Part shown: positions 9,456-18,393 of the stretch, one piece after another
Numbering within the stretch: the first letter of the stretch is position 1
Layout of the letters: each line of letters opens with the position of its first letter
Notes under the pieces: model-generated
What the model was told of the DNA's origin: nothing
Seen by the model: only the letters and a program-made list of their open reading frames with translations
The model's database searches: none
DNA from: Eubacteriales bacterium
GTDB lineage: Bacteria > Bacillota > Clostridia > Lachnospirales > Lachnospiraceae
Length of the DNA: 42,246 nt
Direction of reading: 5' to 3'
NCBI GenBank assembly: GCA_030527665.1
Contig: JAUNAK010000017.1
Span: 1 to 42,246, forward strand
Translations under genes and position numbers: made by a program

Positions 9456-10658
9456 TTATTCTTCACCTTCCATAAACCTGTATATCTTATTGATCTCATC
9501 CACATTAGAATACTGCTTTTTCGAACAGGCTTCAGATAACGCATTCATTTTATCAGGATCCAACAGCAGCCTTATGATTCCCTCCGCACACCGTTCATTG
9601 TCCATAGGCACAATAACACCATCTACGTTGTTTTCCAATTGATCAACTGCCGTTTCATAATTTGTGATCACAACCGGCTTCTTCAACACCTGGGCTTCAA
9701 TGACAGAAACACATTTTCCCTCATATCTGCTTGGCTGTACATAAATATCACAATTTGCGATGTATGGATATGGATTATCCCGTTTACCCAACAGAATAAC
9801 ATGCTCTTCCATGTGAAACTGTTGAATCTTCTGCCTGATCAAAGATTCCTCGGCTCCATATCCGATGATATACCACTTTATATTTATACCGCGATTACGT
9901 ATTCTGGAACAAATATCCGGAATGTTATCAAAATTTTTTGCACTGGTGTAGCGGCCAATCGATAATAAGATCCATTCACCTTGTTTCTTTGGCATATCAG
10001 CGATTTCTGCCTTAGCCTGTTCCCTGATATGATTTACCGCCAGACAATTTTCTATCGTCATCGCTTTGTTCTTTAACGTCGGATAGCGTTTAATTAATTT
10101 TTCCGTACATGCATCCGATACACTGATTACCGCATCCACCTGACTGAATGTTTTTAAGTCCTTTTTTTCATCCGGAAACAGAATATCGTAATCCGTATGA
10201 TTCCATGTGATTTTTTTCTTTGCGTTAACCTTATTGATCAATGTATCCGCAATACCTAAAAACATAATTCCAAGATCATATTCTCCGGGTATCTCGGGCA
10301 GCAATGGCTGCAGATAACCGGCTGTATACTGCATGGACATCCAAATGCCCGGTTTTTCTTTTGAAAATACACAATGCATTCTAAGAGCAATTTTTGAAAT
10401 AATTCTTGCCATGCCAAAAAAAGTATTTCTTCCAAATAATAAGGATTTAATCGGAACATCAAATGTTCTGTACCTGGAAATTTCCGGAAGCAGAATCACC
10501 TGTTTCGGGATATAACGCAGAAAATCCCCTTCCTGTCTGTATAAGAAAAGTGATACCTCGTATTTTTGATAATCAATATTCTCCAACAACCCCAGAAGGC
10601 TTCTTTCTGCACCACCAATGAACATGGATGGCATAATAATCAATATCTTTTTTTTCAC
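9456..10658 (-). CDS. Glycosyltransferase family 4
   Basis: The protein has 400 residues from a GTG start preceded by AAGGA. GT-B/GT4 blocks include the N-terminal PSMFIGGAERSLLGLLENIDYQKYEV, WILLSIGRYTSAKNFDNIPDICSRI, WYIIGYGAEESLIRQKI and VQPSRYEGKCVSVIEAQVLKKPVVIT, where EGKCVSVIE is the donor E-x7-E site. It shares the AWxHTD-like NHTDYD block with the two downstream GT4 genes but is more distant from them. Two base pairs separate it from the acyltransferase gene upstream, indicating one transcript. It should add a sugar to the repeat unit; the sugar is unknown. Confidence 0.92.
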   Translation of the reverse strand: MKKKILIIMPSMFIGGAERSLLGLLENIDYQKYEVSLFLYRQEGDFLRYIPKQVILLPEISRYRTFDVPIKSLLFGRNTFFGMARIISKIALRMHCVFSKEKPGIWMSMQYTAGYLQPLLPEIPGEYDLGIMFLGIADTLINKVNAKKKITWNHTDYDILFPDEKKDLKTFSQVDAVISVSDACTEKLIKRYPTLKNKAMTIENCLAVNHIREQAKAEIADMPKKQGEWILLSIGRYTSAKNFDNIPDICSRIRNRGINIKWYIIGYGAEESLIRQKIQQFHMEEHVILLGKRDNPYPYIANCDIYVQPSRYEGKCVSVIEAQVLKKPVVITNYETAVDQLENNVDGVIVPMDNERCAEGIIRLLLDPDKMNALSEACSKKQYSNVDEINKIYRFMEGEE

Positions 10659-10660
10659 GA

Positions 10661-11206
10661 TCAGTCCTTCCGAAGTGGTTTAATGATCAGCTCTCTGTTC
10701 TGCATAACCAATGAACCGGCAGGTATCTCTTCACTGATAACACATCCAGCCCCAATCAAACAATTATCGCCGATTTTGGCGCCTTTCAATACAACTACAT
10801 TCGCTCCCAGCCAACAGCCTTTTCCGATAACAATATCGCCTTTGGTATGCGTTTCACTCACACCTTCCTTATAATTGAAGCCATGATTATTATCAAAGAT
10901 ATTTACATTGGGTCCAAACTTGCAGCCTTCGCCGATTGCTATCCGTCCCTTGCAGGAAATCATGGAATTTTCATTCATATAGACCCGACTTCCAATTTCC
11001 AGTCTGCCGCCTTCATCAACGATCATTACGCAGCGACCATCCGAAACAATATTTTTGCCCAGTATCACTGTACTGTTTTTTTTGAATACCAGTTTTGTAT
11101 TTCTGCTCAGCAATTCAACAGGTGCCACATTTACATTGGCATCAGCACAAATAGCTTTTAATCGAATTTTTATGAAGTTATGCAGCACTAGAATCAAAGG
11201 TTTCAT
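10661..11206 (-). CDS. Hexapeptide-repeat (LbH) O-acyltransferase
   Basis: The protein has 181 residues made mostly of left-handed beta-helix hexapeptide turns (for example IGEGCKFGPNVNIFDNNHGF, IVIGKGCWLGANVVVLKGAKIGDNCLIGAGCVI). The NNHGF histidine is the usual catalytic base of the maltose/galactoside O-acetyltransferase branch, and the trimer-forming helix is shared. It probably acetylates a sugar of the polysaccharide using acetyl-CoA; acyl donor and position are inferred. The start codon overlaps the stop of the GT32 gene by 4 bp (ATGA), a sign of translational coupling. Confidence 0.9.
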   Translation of the reverse strand: MKPLILVLHNFIKIRLKAICADANVNVAPVELLSRNTKLVFKKNSTVILGKNIVSDGRCVMIVDEGGRLEIGSRVYMNENSMISCKGRIAIGEGCKFGPNVNIFDNNHGFNYKEGVSETHTKGDIVIGKGCWLGANVVVLKGAKIGDNCLIGAGCVISEEIPAGSLVMQNRELIIKPLRKD

Positions 11207-11892
11207 TTTCTCACTCCAATCCGTTTTTGCAATCTATGAAGCGGCCTTGCAAGTTTACTACGAATATATGCAGCCTTACTTACACCACCTCCCGCATACC
11301 AATGAACAGAAATGGAGTTTCTTGTCTTTTTTAACCATCCAGTAGAAACATCATACGGATTAAACCAATCGATTGGATAGACGGTATAATCCACCGTTGT
11401 CTGCATCTCTCCATTTCTCAACATCCCCAGCTTCGTCAGAGCATGCGTATTCATCTGCGGACATCCGATTACCCCATGCATTCCGTCTAGCAAAACATCA
11501 TACTCCGCCAACATTGCACGAACCATCTGCCCATGTGCTACAGATCCAAATCCCATTCCGGTATTAATATACTCTTTCGTTTCAAACCCGATATATCCGT
11601 TATTATTCAAAAGTTCTTCCGGTGATTTCAATAATTCAACATCTGTATCGAAATATATCCCCCCATACCTTTCCACGACAACAAGCCGAATATAATCTGT
11701 CAAAAATGCATATTTTTTTGTGTCATAACACATACGCGTATATGGATTCGTGTCGATATCAAAATTACTCTCATTCCATTCGATTATTTCATACTCCGGG
11801 CAATACTTCTTCCAACTGGCAATACACTTTTTGGCCAGCTTTGGCAATTCTTTTCCGCCAAACCAGCAATAATGAATCTTCTTGGGTATCAT
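11203..11892 (-). CDS. Glycosyltransferase family 32 (capsular polysaccharide synthesis type)
   Basis: The protein has 229 residues. The family pattern is strong: IPKKIHYCWFGGKELPKLAKKCIASWKKYCPEYEIIEWNE at the N-terminus and FLTDYIRLVVVERYGGIYFDTDVELLK, where DTD is the DxD metal site. The C-terminal SISVHWYAGGG block carries the conserved tryptophan-histidine region. GT32 enzymes of this size usually transfer galactose or mannose from a nucleotide sugar to surface glycans. The start is well supported by GAGGAG five bases upstream. It lies 9 bp after the EpsG-like gene. Confidence 0.93.
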   Translation of the reverse strand: MIPKKIHYCWFGGKELPKLAKKCIASWKKYCPEYEIIEWNESNFDIDTNPYTRMCYDTKKYAFLTDYIRLVVVERYGGIYFDTDVELLKSPEELLNNNGYIGFETKEYINTGMGFGSVAHGQMVRAMLAEYDVLLDGMHGVIGCPQMNTHALTKLGMLRNGEMQTTVDYTVYPIDWFNPYDVSTGWLKKTRNSISVHWYAGGGVSKAAYIRSKLARPLHRLQKRIGVRK

Positions 11893-11901
11893 TCTTTCTC
11901 C

Positions 11902-13020
11902 TCAGTTAAGAGACTTTACATAATTAAAGAAGCTGATGCTTGTAAACAGATTATCAAAATTTTGATTGATTGCATTTGCATAATAAAAATACCCCAAATA
12001 ACCGATGATTGCACACACGGTTACCAGCTCTGCCGATCGCTTATTAAATATTCTCATCAGCCATGGAATAGATAAACACTGAAAGATCTGAAAATAATTT
12101 GCCAATCGTCCAAAATAATTTGCAGTACCAAATAAACCTACGAACATGATCTCTGCATTCAGCATAGACAGATTAATAATTACATTATCTGTCTCTGTCC
12201 CTTCCTTCCATATAGTTCTTCTTCCTATGAAGGAAAGAATTAGCGGAACTGCGCAAACTGCAAGCCGGAAAGGATTGATGCCCTCTCCCGTAAATGTGCT
12301 GGCATCAAATTCTTCTCCGAGAAGTGTCGTTACGTTAACAATAGTACCTACCAACCGCTGAAGTGCAAATCCTATTACAAGAAATACACCAAGGACAACA
12401 TAGCCTTTTGCCGTCCACGGTTTATATGTCATGAATGGTACGATCAAAAACATCAATGCATACGGATGGAATGTTGCAGCCGCAAGAATCACAAGAATGA
12501 ATGCTATCCATCTTTTCTTCAGAGCCAGCTCAATCCCAACAAGTGCAATTGCAACAGCTACACATTGCTTAATTGCAGCCAGTGTAAAGGTATACGTACC
12601 GACTGCAATGAACAGGTAAATGGAAAAACAGATATTCGTTGTGTGCTTTCGGATAAACCACAGGTATAATCCCACTGTAACCAATGCATAAAACATCAAG
12701 AACGATTGTGTCGAAAACCCTAAATTTTTCAATATACTATTAACAAACTGAAATCCCGGATTAGATCCAATTGACAGCCAGTCGCCGGCCGCCAGAAACG
12801 GATTGGATTTTGTCATAAGTTCATATGCATGTGCATATGCAGTTGTATCATTATAATTTGTACGCAGACCAACAAATCCTGCCAAAACCAAAGTCATAAT
12901 AAGATAGGCAATTCCATCTTTCTTCCTGTATTCCATGCTCCTTGCATCGTAACTGGAATTCCAGTGCGAAACCGCAGCCATTACAATACCAAATAAAAAA
13001 ACAGGCAATAACTTCGTCAT
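11902..13020 (-). CDS. EpsG-like / Wzy-type polysaccharide polymerase
   Basis: The protein has 372 residues from the ATG at 13020, which has AGGAG eight bases upstream; an upstream in-frame start would run into the preceding GT2 gene. It is a polytopic membrane protein (about ten segments) with EpsG-family features: FVGLRTNYNDTTAYAHAYELM after the second helix, GNPGFQFVNSIL-like text (SIGSNPGFQFVNSILKNLG), and FHPYALMFLIVPFM. EpsG proteins are the Firmicute counterpart of Wzy and join flipped repeat units into long chains outside the membrane. It is the only polymerase candidate in the locus, which supports that role. Confidence 0.88.
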   Translation of the reverse strand: MTKLLPVFLFGIVMAAVSHWNSSYDARSMEYRKKDGIAYLIMTLVLAGFVGLRTNYNDTTAYAHAYELMTKSNPFLAAGDWLSIGSNPGFQFVNSILKNLGFSTQSFLMFYALVTVGLYLWFIRKHTTNICFSIYLFIAVGTYTFTLAAIKQCVAVAIALVGIELALKKRWIAFILVILAAATFHPYALMFLIVPFMTYKPWTAKGYVVLGVFLVIGFALQRLVGTIVNVTTLLGEEFDASTFTGEGINPFRLAVCAVPLILSFIGRRTIWKEGTETDNVIINLSMLNAEIMFVGLFGTANYFGRLANYFQIFQCLSIPWLMRIFNKRSAELVTVCAIIGYLGYFYYANAINQNFDNLFTSISFFNYVKSLN

Positions 13021-13043
13021 ATTCCCTACTCCTAATGAGACAA

Positions 13044-13913
13044 CTACCGTGTCATTCTTTGAATATAAATATAGTACACAATTGCCAACGGCAGCGCAGC
13101 CAACAGCAATGGTGATCTTACAATCATGATTTTCCGTTTTGCCAGCCAGGATTCGCATATGTAATGCGCAGCTGTCTTGTATCGATACCCAAATGTCATC
13201 CCCGGTACTTCCAAAACAGCCTTTCGTAGTTCTGCAAAACTATTAGGACTGTCTACATACTGCTTATAAATATTTGCGGACATTCCATTTTCCTGATAGT
13301 CTACTATACAAAAGCATTCATTAACAGGAATAAATCTATACTGTCTGGACAATTTGATAATGAAATAATGCGGATTGAAGTTTTTCTCTCCGGAAAAGAC
13401 TGGCATAGGTGCTGCTTTTTTCCACAAATCATTCCTCATAACATACTTCTTATCGCCCTGACCGGGAACACATAACAGTGCTGCTGCATTGATCGTCTCT
13501 GCATCCGGCAACCGTTTGCCTATCAATTCCCCATTCTTGTCATAATCCAATCCGACCAACCCAGCTGCATCTTTATTTTTTCTGTTTCTCCATGCTGCGA
13601 GAATTCTCTCGATTCCATCCATAGGAAGAGAATCATCAGAATCAATGCATACCGACAGTTCTGTATCCATATTCGCAATAGCCGTATTATATCCGGTATG
13701 AAGTCCGCCATTTTCTTTATAGATATAACGAATGGTATAACCATTGGATTGCTTCATCCATTCCGAAACCAGTTCTCTTGTATGATCCGTTGAACCATCA
13801 TCGATAATCAGCCATTCAAAATCCTTGCAGGTCTGCGCATTCAGACTGTCATAGCACTTGCCGAGAATATAGGCACGATTATATGTAGGTGTAAACACAG
13901 TAATTGAAGCCAT
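13044..13913 (-). CDS. Glycosyltransferase family 2
   Basis: The protein has 289 residues. GT-A blocks are ITVFTPTYNRAYILGKCYDSL, FEWLIIDDGSTDHTRELV, ENGGLHTGYNTAI and LSVCIDSDDSLP, the DSDD being the metal and nucleotide-sugar site. The C-terminal end has one hydrophobic stretch (LLLAALPLAIVYYIYIQ) that could anchor it to the membrane. AAGGAAC lies before the ATG. It sits between an acetyltransferase and the polymerase gene with gaps of 9 and 23 bp, so it belongs to the same transcript. Donor sugar unknown. Confidence 0.92.
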   Translation of the reverse strand: MASITVFTPTYNRAYILGKCYDSLNAQTCKDFEWLIIDDGSTDHTRELVSEWMKQSNGYTIRYIYKENGGLHTGYNTAIANMDTELSVCIDSDDSLPMDGIERILAAWRNRKNKDAAGLVGLDYDKNGELIGKRLPDAETINAAALLCVPGQGDKKYVMRNDLWKKAAPMPVFSGEKNFNPHYFIIKLSRQYRFIPVNECFCIVDYQENGMSANIYKQYVDSPNSFAELRKAVLEVPGMTFGYRYKTAAHYICESWLAKRKIMIVRSPLLLAALPLAIVYYIYIQRMTR

Positions 13914-13922
13914 ACTTGTTCC

Positions 13923-14468
13923 TTATTCAATAAATGCAATTCCGTCACGGGTTTGCTCCTGAAGCTTTCTGACTTTTTCTGCATTTAATCCTTTTCCCAT
14001 GACAAACGTTCCATCAAATACATTTTCTCCATCCCGCATCTGTGCTTTCTGTCTCAAAGTATATTCCTCTGTAGTGCACAGCACTTTTGCCGGACATCCT
14101 GCAGCAACCGTTCGTGCGGGCACATCCTTGGTCACAACACTTCCGGCTCCGATTACAGCATATTCTCCAATTGTTACTCCGGGAAGGATCGTGGCATTTG
14201 CACCGATAAATACATGGTCTTCGATCTTAATTCTCCCTAGCTTTGTATATCCCAATAGTTTTTTTGTACTTGCATCATGGGCCATAAGCACCGCTCGAAT
14301 CGATATCGTAACATCATTGCCGATCTCGATCAGATAACAATGTGTAGGATCTATGTATACACCTTGCTGACGATTAAAGTTATTTCCTACCTTCAAGCCC
14401 CGCTTTACCAATGTATCAGTAGGAACTTCTCTATTTAAGTACATCAGCATTTTGCGAATCAGATTCAT
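13923..14468 (-). CDS. Hexapeptide-repeat acetyltransferase (maltose/serine O-acetyltransferase-like)
   Basis: The protein has 181 residues. A short helical N-terminus (NLIRKMLMYLNREV) is followed by left-handed beta-helix turns, VFIGANATILPGVTIGEYAVIGAGSVVTKDVPARTVAAGCPAKVL, characteristic of the LacA/Maa/CysE-like transferases. The AHDAS histidine is the likely catalytic base. It is the second LbH acyltransferase in this operon and only distantly similar to the one at 10661-11206, so two different positions or sugars are probably acylated. The start has AAGGGGA upstream. Confidence 0.9.
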   Translation of the reverse strand: MNLIRKMLMYLNREVPTDTLVKRGLKVGNNFNRQQGVYIDPTHCYLIEIGNDVTISIRAVLMAHDASTKKLLGYTKLGRIKIEDHVFIGANATILPGVTIGEYAVIGAGSVVTKDVPARTVAAGCPAKVLCTTEEYTLRQKAQMRDGENVFDGTFVMGKGLNAEKVRKLQEQTRDGIAFIE

Positions 14469-14505
14469 TCTTCTTTCCCCTTACGCTCATTCAGATACTT
14501 TCGTT

Positions 14506-15594
14506 CTACTTTTTCAAATACCACTCCTGCAGCTCTTCGGCATTACTTTCAATATCAAAGCCTGCATGAACGATCTCCTGAAAGGTATCTCTACGCTCTA
14601 CCCCTTTGCATCCAAGTATTGCCTCTGCCCATACTTCCGGTGAATCATTCAGCGACAGCTGCTGTACCAGATCTGTTTTCTTACAATCGATCGGTACCTT
14701 ATCGGAAATGAAACATGGCAGACCAGCCGCCTGAGCTTCTACAATAGCCAGTGACACCCCTTCATAATTGGACGGCATAACAAAGACATCCATTGCCTGC
14801 AGCAGATCCGGCACATCGGTACGTAAGCCTGTCATGATAACTTTGTCCGCAAGACCAAGCTCTCCAGCTTTTCGCTTGATTGACTCCCTCAGTTCACCAT
14901 CGCCAACCAGCAGCAGCCTTGCAGAAGGTTCCCGATCTGCAACCGCATGAAAAATATCCAGTAAAAACAAATGATTCTTTGCCGCCGAAAAACGTGCAGT
15001 CAGCCCGAGAAGAAACGCCCCCTCCAGTCCAAGTTCTGCGCGAACCTTGTCTCTTACTTCCTTATTATATCGATTCTGTCCGGCAGAAATGGCATTATTC
15101 AGAATTCGATACTCTGCACCGCCGAACATCCAGTCTCCGGCATCTCTGCCGCAGGCAAATAAGTCTGTGGCATATCCCGGAATTCTCCGCTTGTACCAGA
15201 GCTTGATCAGATATTTCCAGTTTTTATCCTGACCTGCCGCATGGCTGTGAGCGATTCGTATCGGTACTCCACACTCCTTTGCTGCACATAATGCAGCTGA
15301 ACTCAGACAGTCCTGGTGTACATGTACGATTCTGTATTCCGGATGTTCCCCAAAGAATCTCTTCAATGCCGCTCTGTAACTGCGGCTCCAGGGAACCAGC
15401 CTGGGCATTCGATAAATGTGACCACCTAAACGCTCGATATCCTCATCATAATCTGATTTCTCCGGACGATGTTCGATAAAGTCAAACTGAACCCTGCTTC
15501 GATCTATATTTCGATAATAATTCATCAGCATCGTCTCCAGACCGCCCCGATTCATGGTCGTAACGATCTGAAGAACTCTGATTGGTTCGCTCAT
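14506..15594 (-). CDS. Glycosyltransferase family 4 (EpsF-like)
   Basis: The protein has 362 residues. The N-terminus IRVLQIVTTMNRGGLETMLMNYYRNIDRSRVQFDFIEHRP is typical of the EpsF-like GT4 group of Firmicute exopolysaccharide loci. Further blocks are HVHQDCLSSAALCAAKECGVPIRIAHSHA, LLGLTARFSAAKNHLFLLDIF, LLVGDGELRESIKRKA and VMPSNYEGVSLAIVEAQAAGLPCFIS with the E-x7-E donor motif. The ATG overlaps the stop of the upstream GT4 gene by 4 bp. G+C is higher here than in the 3.4-9.4 kb part of the cluster. Confidence 0.93.
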   Translation of the reverse strand: MSEPIRVLQIVTTMNRGGLETMLMNYYRNIDRSRVQFDFIEHRPEKSDYDEDIERLGGHIYRMPRLVPWSRSYRAALKRFFGEHPEYRIVHVHQDCLSSAALCAAKECGVPIRIAHSHAAGQDKNWKYLIKLWYKRRIPGYATDLFACGRDAGDWMFGGAEYRILNNAISAGQNRYNKEVRDKVRAELGLEGAFLLGLTARFSAAKNHLFLLDIFHAVADREPSARLLLVGDGELRESIKRKAGELGLADKVIMTGLRTDVPDLLQAMDVFVMPSNYEGVSLAIVEAQAAGLPCFISDKVPIDCKKTDLVQQLSLNDSPEVWAEAILGCKGVERRDTFQEIVHAGFDIESNAEELQEWYLKK

Positions 15595-16688
15595 ATGCCC
15601 AGTCCCTTCATCGTTTCCATAACTACCTTCTCTTTGTCGAAGACAGCTTCCATGTGCTGTCTTCCTTCCTTTCCCATTGCTTCACGTTCTTCCCGGGAAA
15701 GTTTCATAAATGTTTTCATAGCCTGGTATACGCTGTCCGCATCTCTGGCCTTGCATAGATATCCGCTCTTCCCTTCAATGACAGCTTCCCGGCAGCCCGG
15801 AATATTACTGGTGATCACCGGTCTTCCCATTGCAGCACATTCCAGATTGGTATTGGCCATTCCTTCATGCCAGCTTGGAAGAACAAAACAATGTGCTTTT
15901 GAAATGTACGATTGAACGTCCTCCTGATAGCCGTGATATTTCAGCCAGCCTGCTTTTTGATACCTGTCTATCCTGTCACAATAATCTTCTTCGTATCTTC
16001 CAAGCACATCCAGCACACAATTTTCACCATCTGCATGCAGCCGTTCCATCGCGGCAAATAATTCATTGACTCCCTTTTCTGCCATTATCCTACCCATAAA
16101 CAGAAAGTGTGTGGCTTCTTCCTGTGGATAAGGTGCATAGAAAAAACGTTCCAGATTCACCCCTGCTCCATGCAGCAGCTTCGTCTGCTTCTGTCTGCAG
16201 ATTTTCATCCGAAGAAAAACATTTCTATTCTCGCTATTTTCAAAGAATATCACTTTTGCCCGTCTCAAAGATACTTTATATAAAAAAGTAACAAATGTTT
16301 TCAGGATTCCCCTATTTTGAAAAGCGGTTCCTAGGCCGGTTATATTACTTGCATAAGGAATTCCTGCCAGCCGGCTTGCAAATCCACCATATACATTGGG
16401 TTTGATCGTATAGGTAATAACCAGATCCGGACAAATCACCTTCAATAATTTTCGATAGGTCAAAAACAATTTCAAATCTGTTTTCGGATTGATTCCGCGC
16501 CGATCAACAGCTGTATCGATAAATGTACAGCTTAACTTCTCAATGTCTGAACGCCGCCCTTCTATATTTGGACAAGAAGCAAAGACTTCACATCTTTGCT
16601 CTATCATTTTTTTTATCAGATCACCTCGAAATTGCAGCAGCCCACCATCATTGTTAGCAATTATCAGTATTTTTGGCTGTCCCCTCAT
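15591..16688 (-). CDS. Glycosyltransferase family 4 (PglA/CapM-like)
   Basis: The protein has 365 residues with GGAGGA nine bases before the ATG. Blocks typical of the PglA/CapM/WbpX-like group are ILIIANNDGGLLQFRGDLIKKM, VITYTIKPNVYGGFASRLAGIPYASNITGLGTAFQ, HFLFMGRIMAEKGVNELFAAM and VLPSWHEGMANTNLECAAMGRPVITSNIPGCREAV. In this group the enzyme usually adds the second sugar, onto the residue placed by a PglC-type priming transferase. Its place just after the priming transferase and ATP-grasp genes fits such a role, which remains an inference. Confidence 0.92.
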   Translation of the reverse strand: MRGQPKILIIANNDGGLLQFRGDLIKKMIEQRCEVFASCPNIEGRRSDIEKLSCTFIDTAVDRRGINPKTDLKLFLTYRKLLKVICPDLVITYTIKPNVYGGFASRLAGIPYASNITGLGTAFQNRGILKTFVTFLYKVSLRRAKVIFFENSENRNVFLRMKICRQKQTKLLHGAGVNLERFFYAPYPQEEATHFLFMGRIMAEKGVNELFAAMERLHADGENCVLDVLGRYEEDYCDRIDRYQKAGWLKYHGYQEDVQSYISKAHCFVLPSWHEGMANTNLECAAMGRPVITSNIPGCREAVIEGKSGYLCKARDADSVYQAMKTFMKLSREEREAMGKEGRQHMEAVFDKEKVVMETMKGLGI

Positions 16689-16745
16689 ACAGAGTACTCC
16701 TCCGCCCCCAATGTTTCATATATTTCTAAAAGTATTACATCATAA

Positions 16746-17714
16746 TTATGCATCAATCCGTTTAATCATCAATTCATTATATTTCATCATGCATACACCT
16801 TCGTCATACTCCCCAATCCGGCTCTCGTTTATATCCCCTCTGAGGTTATTGACAATAAGTTTCATATGATTCGCTCCGCTCTCATAAGCATGTGGATAGC
16901 CTCCACCAAAACGTGGATTAACTTCCGATATATAATATTCACCATTAATATTAAAAATATCTATATCGAGCTGTCCCTTATAGCCAGCCTCCTTAACAAA
17001 TTTAGCGATCAGATCAAATAATTTGTCATCCTTGAATGAAACAGCTTTATCTGTTTCACCCGCACGCATTCTCAATTTTTTCTTCGTAAAAACTGAAACG
17101 ACTTCACCAGATAGCAAATCAACATATACATCTGCTCCTATCTCCTGACCATCTAATAACTCCTGAACCATCAAATCCTTCTCGTGAGAAAACAATAATT
17201 TTACCGTTTCCAAATCATAAACTTTCGAAGCTGAGACACTCGCACTTCCTCTTACCGGTTTAACAAAAACAGGAAATGTGATCCGCCCTTCAGTTACATC
17301 CGTTTGAAATTTTTCAACATCAATGTAGGATTTTGCACACTTATAATCATGTTCTAAAAGCCAACTATACATCTGATATTTATCTAGTGCCCTTTCACAT
17401 AGTACATAATCAGACCCAATAACAGCAGTGCCTATAGCCTCAAATTTATTACTATTAGCTGCCAGAAGCGAAAGTTCCGGATCAATCAAAGACAATACGC
17501 CTGTAATATTTTCCTTTTTACATATTTCTAAGATCTCATTGATATAATTGGGGTCCGTCATTCTGGAAACAATATAATGTTTATCTGCCTCATATATTGC
17601 CGGTGCCAGATCGCTCATATCTGTTGCAATAACTTTACCTTCCCCATCTAATTCCCTTACAAAATACTGTACAATCTTATTTCTGGTACCTGCACTTAAT
17701 ATTAAAATATTCAT
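16746..17714 (-). CDS. ATP-grasp domain enzyme (carbamoyl-phosphate-synthase-like)
   Basis: The protein has 322 residues. It has an N-terminal pre-ATP-grasp Rossmann part (MNILILSAGTRNKIVQYFVREL), a mid region with FPVFVKPVRGSASVSASKVYD that holds the ATP-contacting lysine and loop, and a C-terminal ISEVNPRFGGGYPHAYESGANHMKLIVNN, where E-x-N-P-R-x-G-G binds magnesium. Such enzymes join a carboxylate to an amine, and this subtype recurs beside PglC-like transferases and DegT aminotransferases in Gram-positive capsule loci. It may attach an amino acid or similar group to an aminosugar; that is inference. The gene begins one base after the stop of the sugar transferase gene and is A+T-rich. Confidence 0.88.
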   Translation of the reverse strand: MNILILSAGTRNKIVQYFVRELDGEGKVIATDMSDLAPAIYEADKHYIVSRMTDPNYINEILEICKKENITGVLSLIDPELSLLAANSNKFEAIGTAVIGSDYVLCERALDKYQMYSWLLEHDYKCAKSYIDVEKFQTDVTEGRITFPVFVKPVRGSASVSASKVYDLETVKLLFSHEKDLMVQELLDGQEIGADVYVDLLSGEVVSVFTKKKLRMRAGETDKAVSFKDDKLFDLIAKFVKEAGYKGQLDIDIFNINGEYYISEVNPRFGGGYPHAYESGANHMKLIVNNLRGDINESRIGEYDEGVCMMKYNELMIKRIDA

Positions 17715-17715
17715 A

Positions 17716-18378
17716 TTATTGTCTCTTATTTCTATTTAGTTTAGCACTACGTTCTTCAGCAAAATTCGGCTCAACCTTATTTGTATCTACAGCAACATCC
17801 TCTTTTTTTATTATTTTAGCAATAGTCTGCAGAATTATATGCAGATCCCCTAAAAATGTAATTTTTTTAACATACTGAACATCTAATGCGAGTCTATGAT
17901 CCCAATCAATAAAATTCCTTCCATTAACCTGCGCTAACCCACTCAGTCCGGGCCTCACATCATGCCGATGCTTCTCTTCCTTACTATAGAATGGCAGATA
18001 CTGTATGGTTAACGGCCGAGGTCCGATCAAAGACATTTCACCTTTAATAATATTAATTATTTCCGGTAATTCATCCAGACTTGAAGCTCTCAGCGCCCTA
18101 CCAAATTTTGTTAATCGCTGCTCATCCGGGAGAAAATCCCCATTTTCATCACGGGCATCTGTCATTGTTCGAAACTTATACAGCTTAAAAATCTTTTCAT
18201 TTTTTCCCGGCCGCTCTTGTTTAAACAATACCGGACTACCTAATTTTATTTTAACCAAAATTGCCAATATAATGTAAAGCCAGCCAAAAACAAGTAATGT
18301 CATAACTCCGCAAATTACATCGAACATTCGCTTGAAGTACTTTTCATATACTCCATATGGTTTATGTTTCTCACTCAT
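17716..18378 (-). CDS. Priming sugar transferase (undecaprenyl-phosphate sugar-1-phosphate transferase, PglC/EpsL-like)
   Basis: The protein has 220 residues, the short monotopic PglC-size form. After FKRMFDVICG comes one hydrophobic re-entrant helix (about residues 17-42), then the family motifs LFKQERPGKNEKIFKLYKFRTM, LDELPEIINIIKGEMSLIGPRPL and RPGLSGLAQVNGR. The DE in SLDELPE is the catalytic dyad. It transfers a sugar-1-phosphate to undecaprenyl phosphate and thereby commits the lipid carrier to this pathway. The short hydrophilic C-terminal tail is rich in lysine. It is the second gene of the operon, after the aminotransferase, suggesting the priming sugar could be an amino sugar. Confidence 0.95.
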   Translation of the reverse strand: MSEKHKPYGVYEKYFKRMFDVICGVMTLLVFGWLYIILAILVKIKLGSPVLFKQERPGKNEKIFKLYKFRTMTDARDENGDFLPDEQRLTKFGRALRASSLDELPEIINIIKGEMSLIGPRPLTIQYLPFYSKEEKHRHDVRPGLSGLAQVNGRNFIDWDHRLALDVQYVKKITFLGDLHIILQTIAKIIKKEDVAVDTNKVEPNFAEERSAKLNRNKRQ

Positions 18379-18393
18379 AACCGCCTCTTTTAT

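Noticed and set aside
13021-13158. Longer start for the EpsG-like gene
   Set aside because: It would overlap the upstream GT2 gene by more than 100 bp, whereas the ATG at 13020 has AGGAG at good spacing and begins the first membrane helix.
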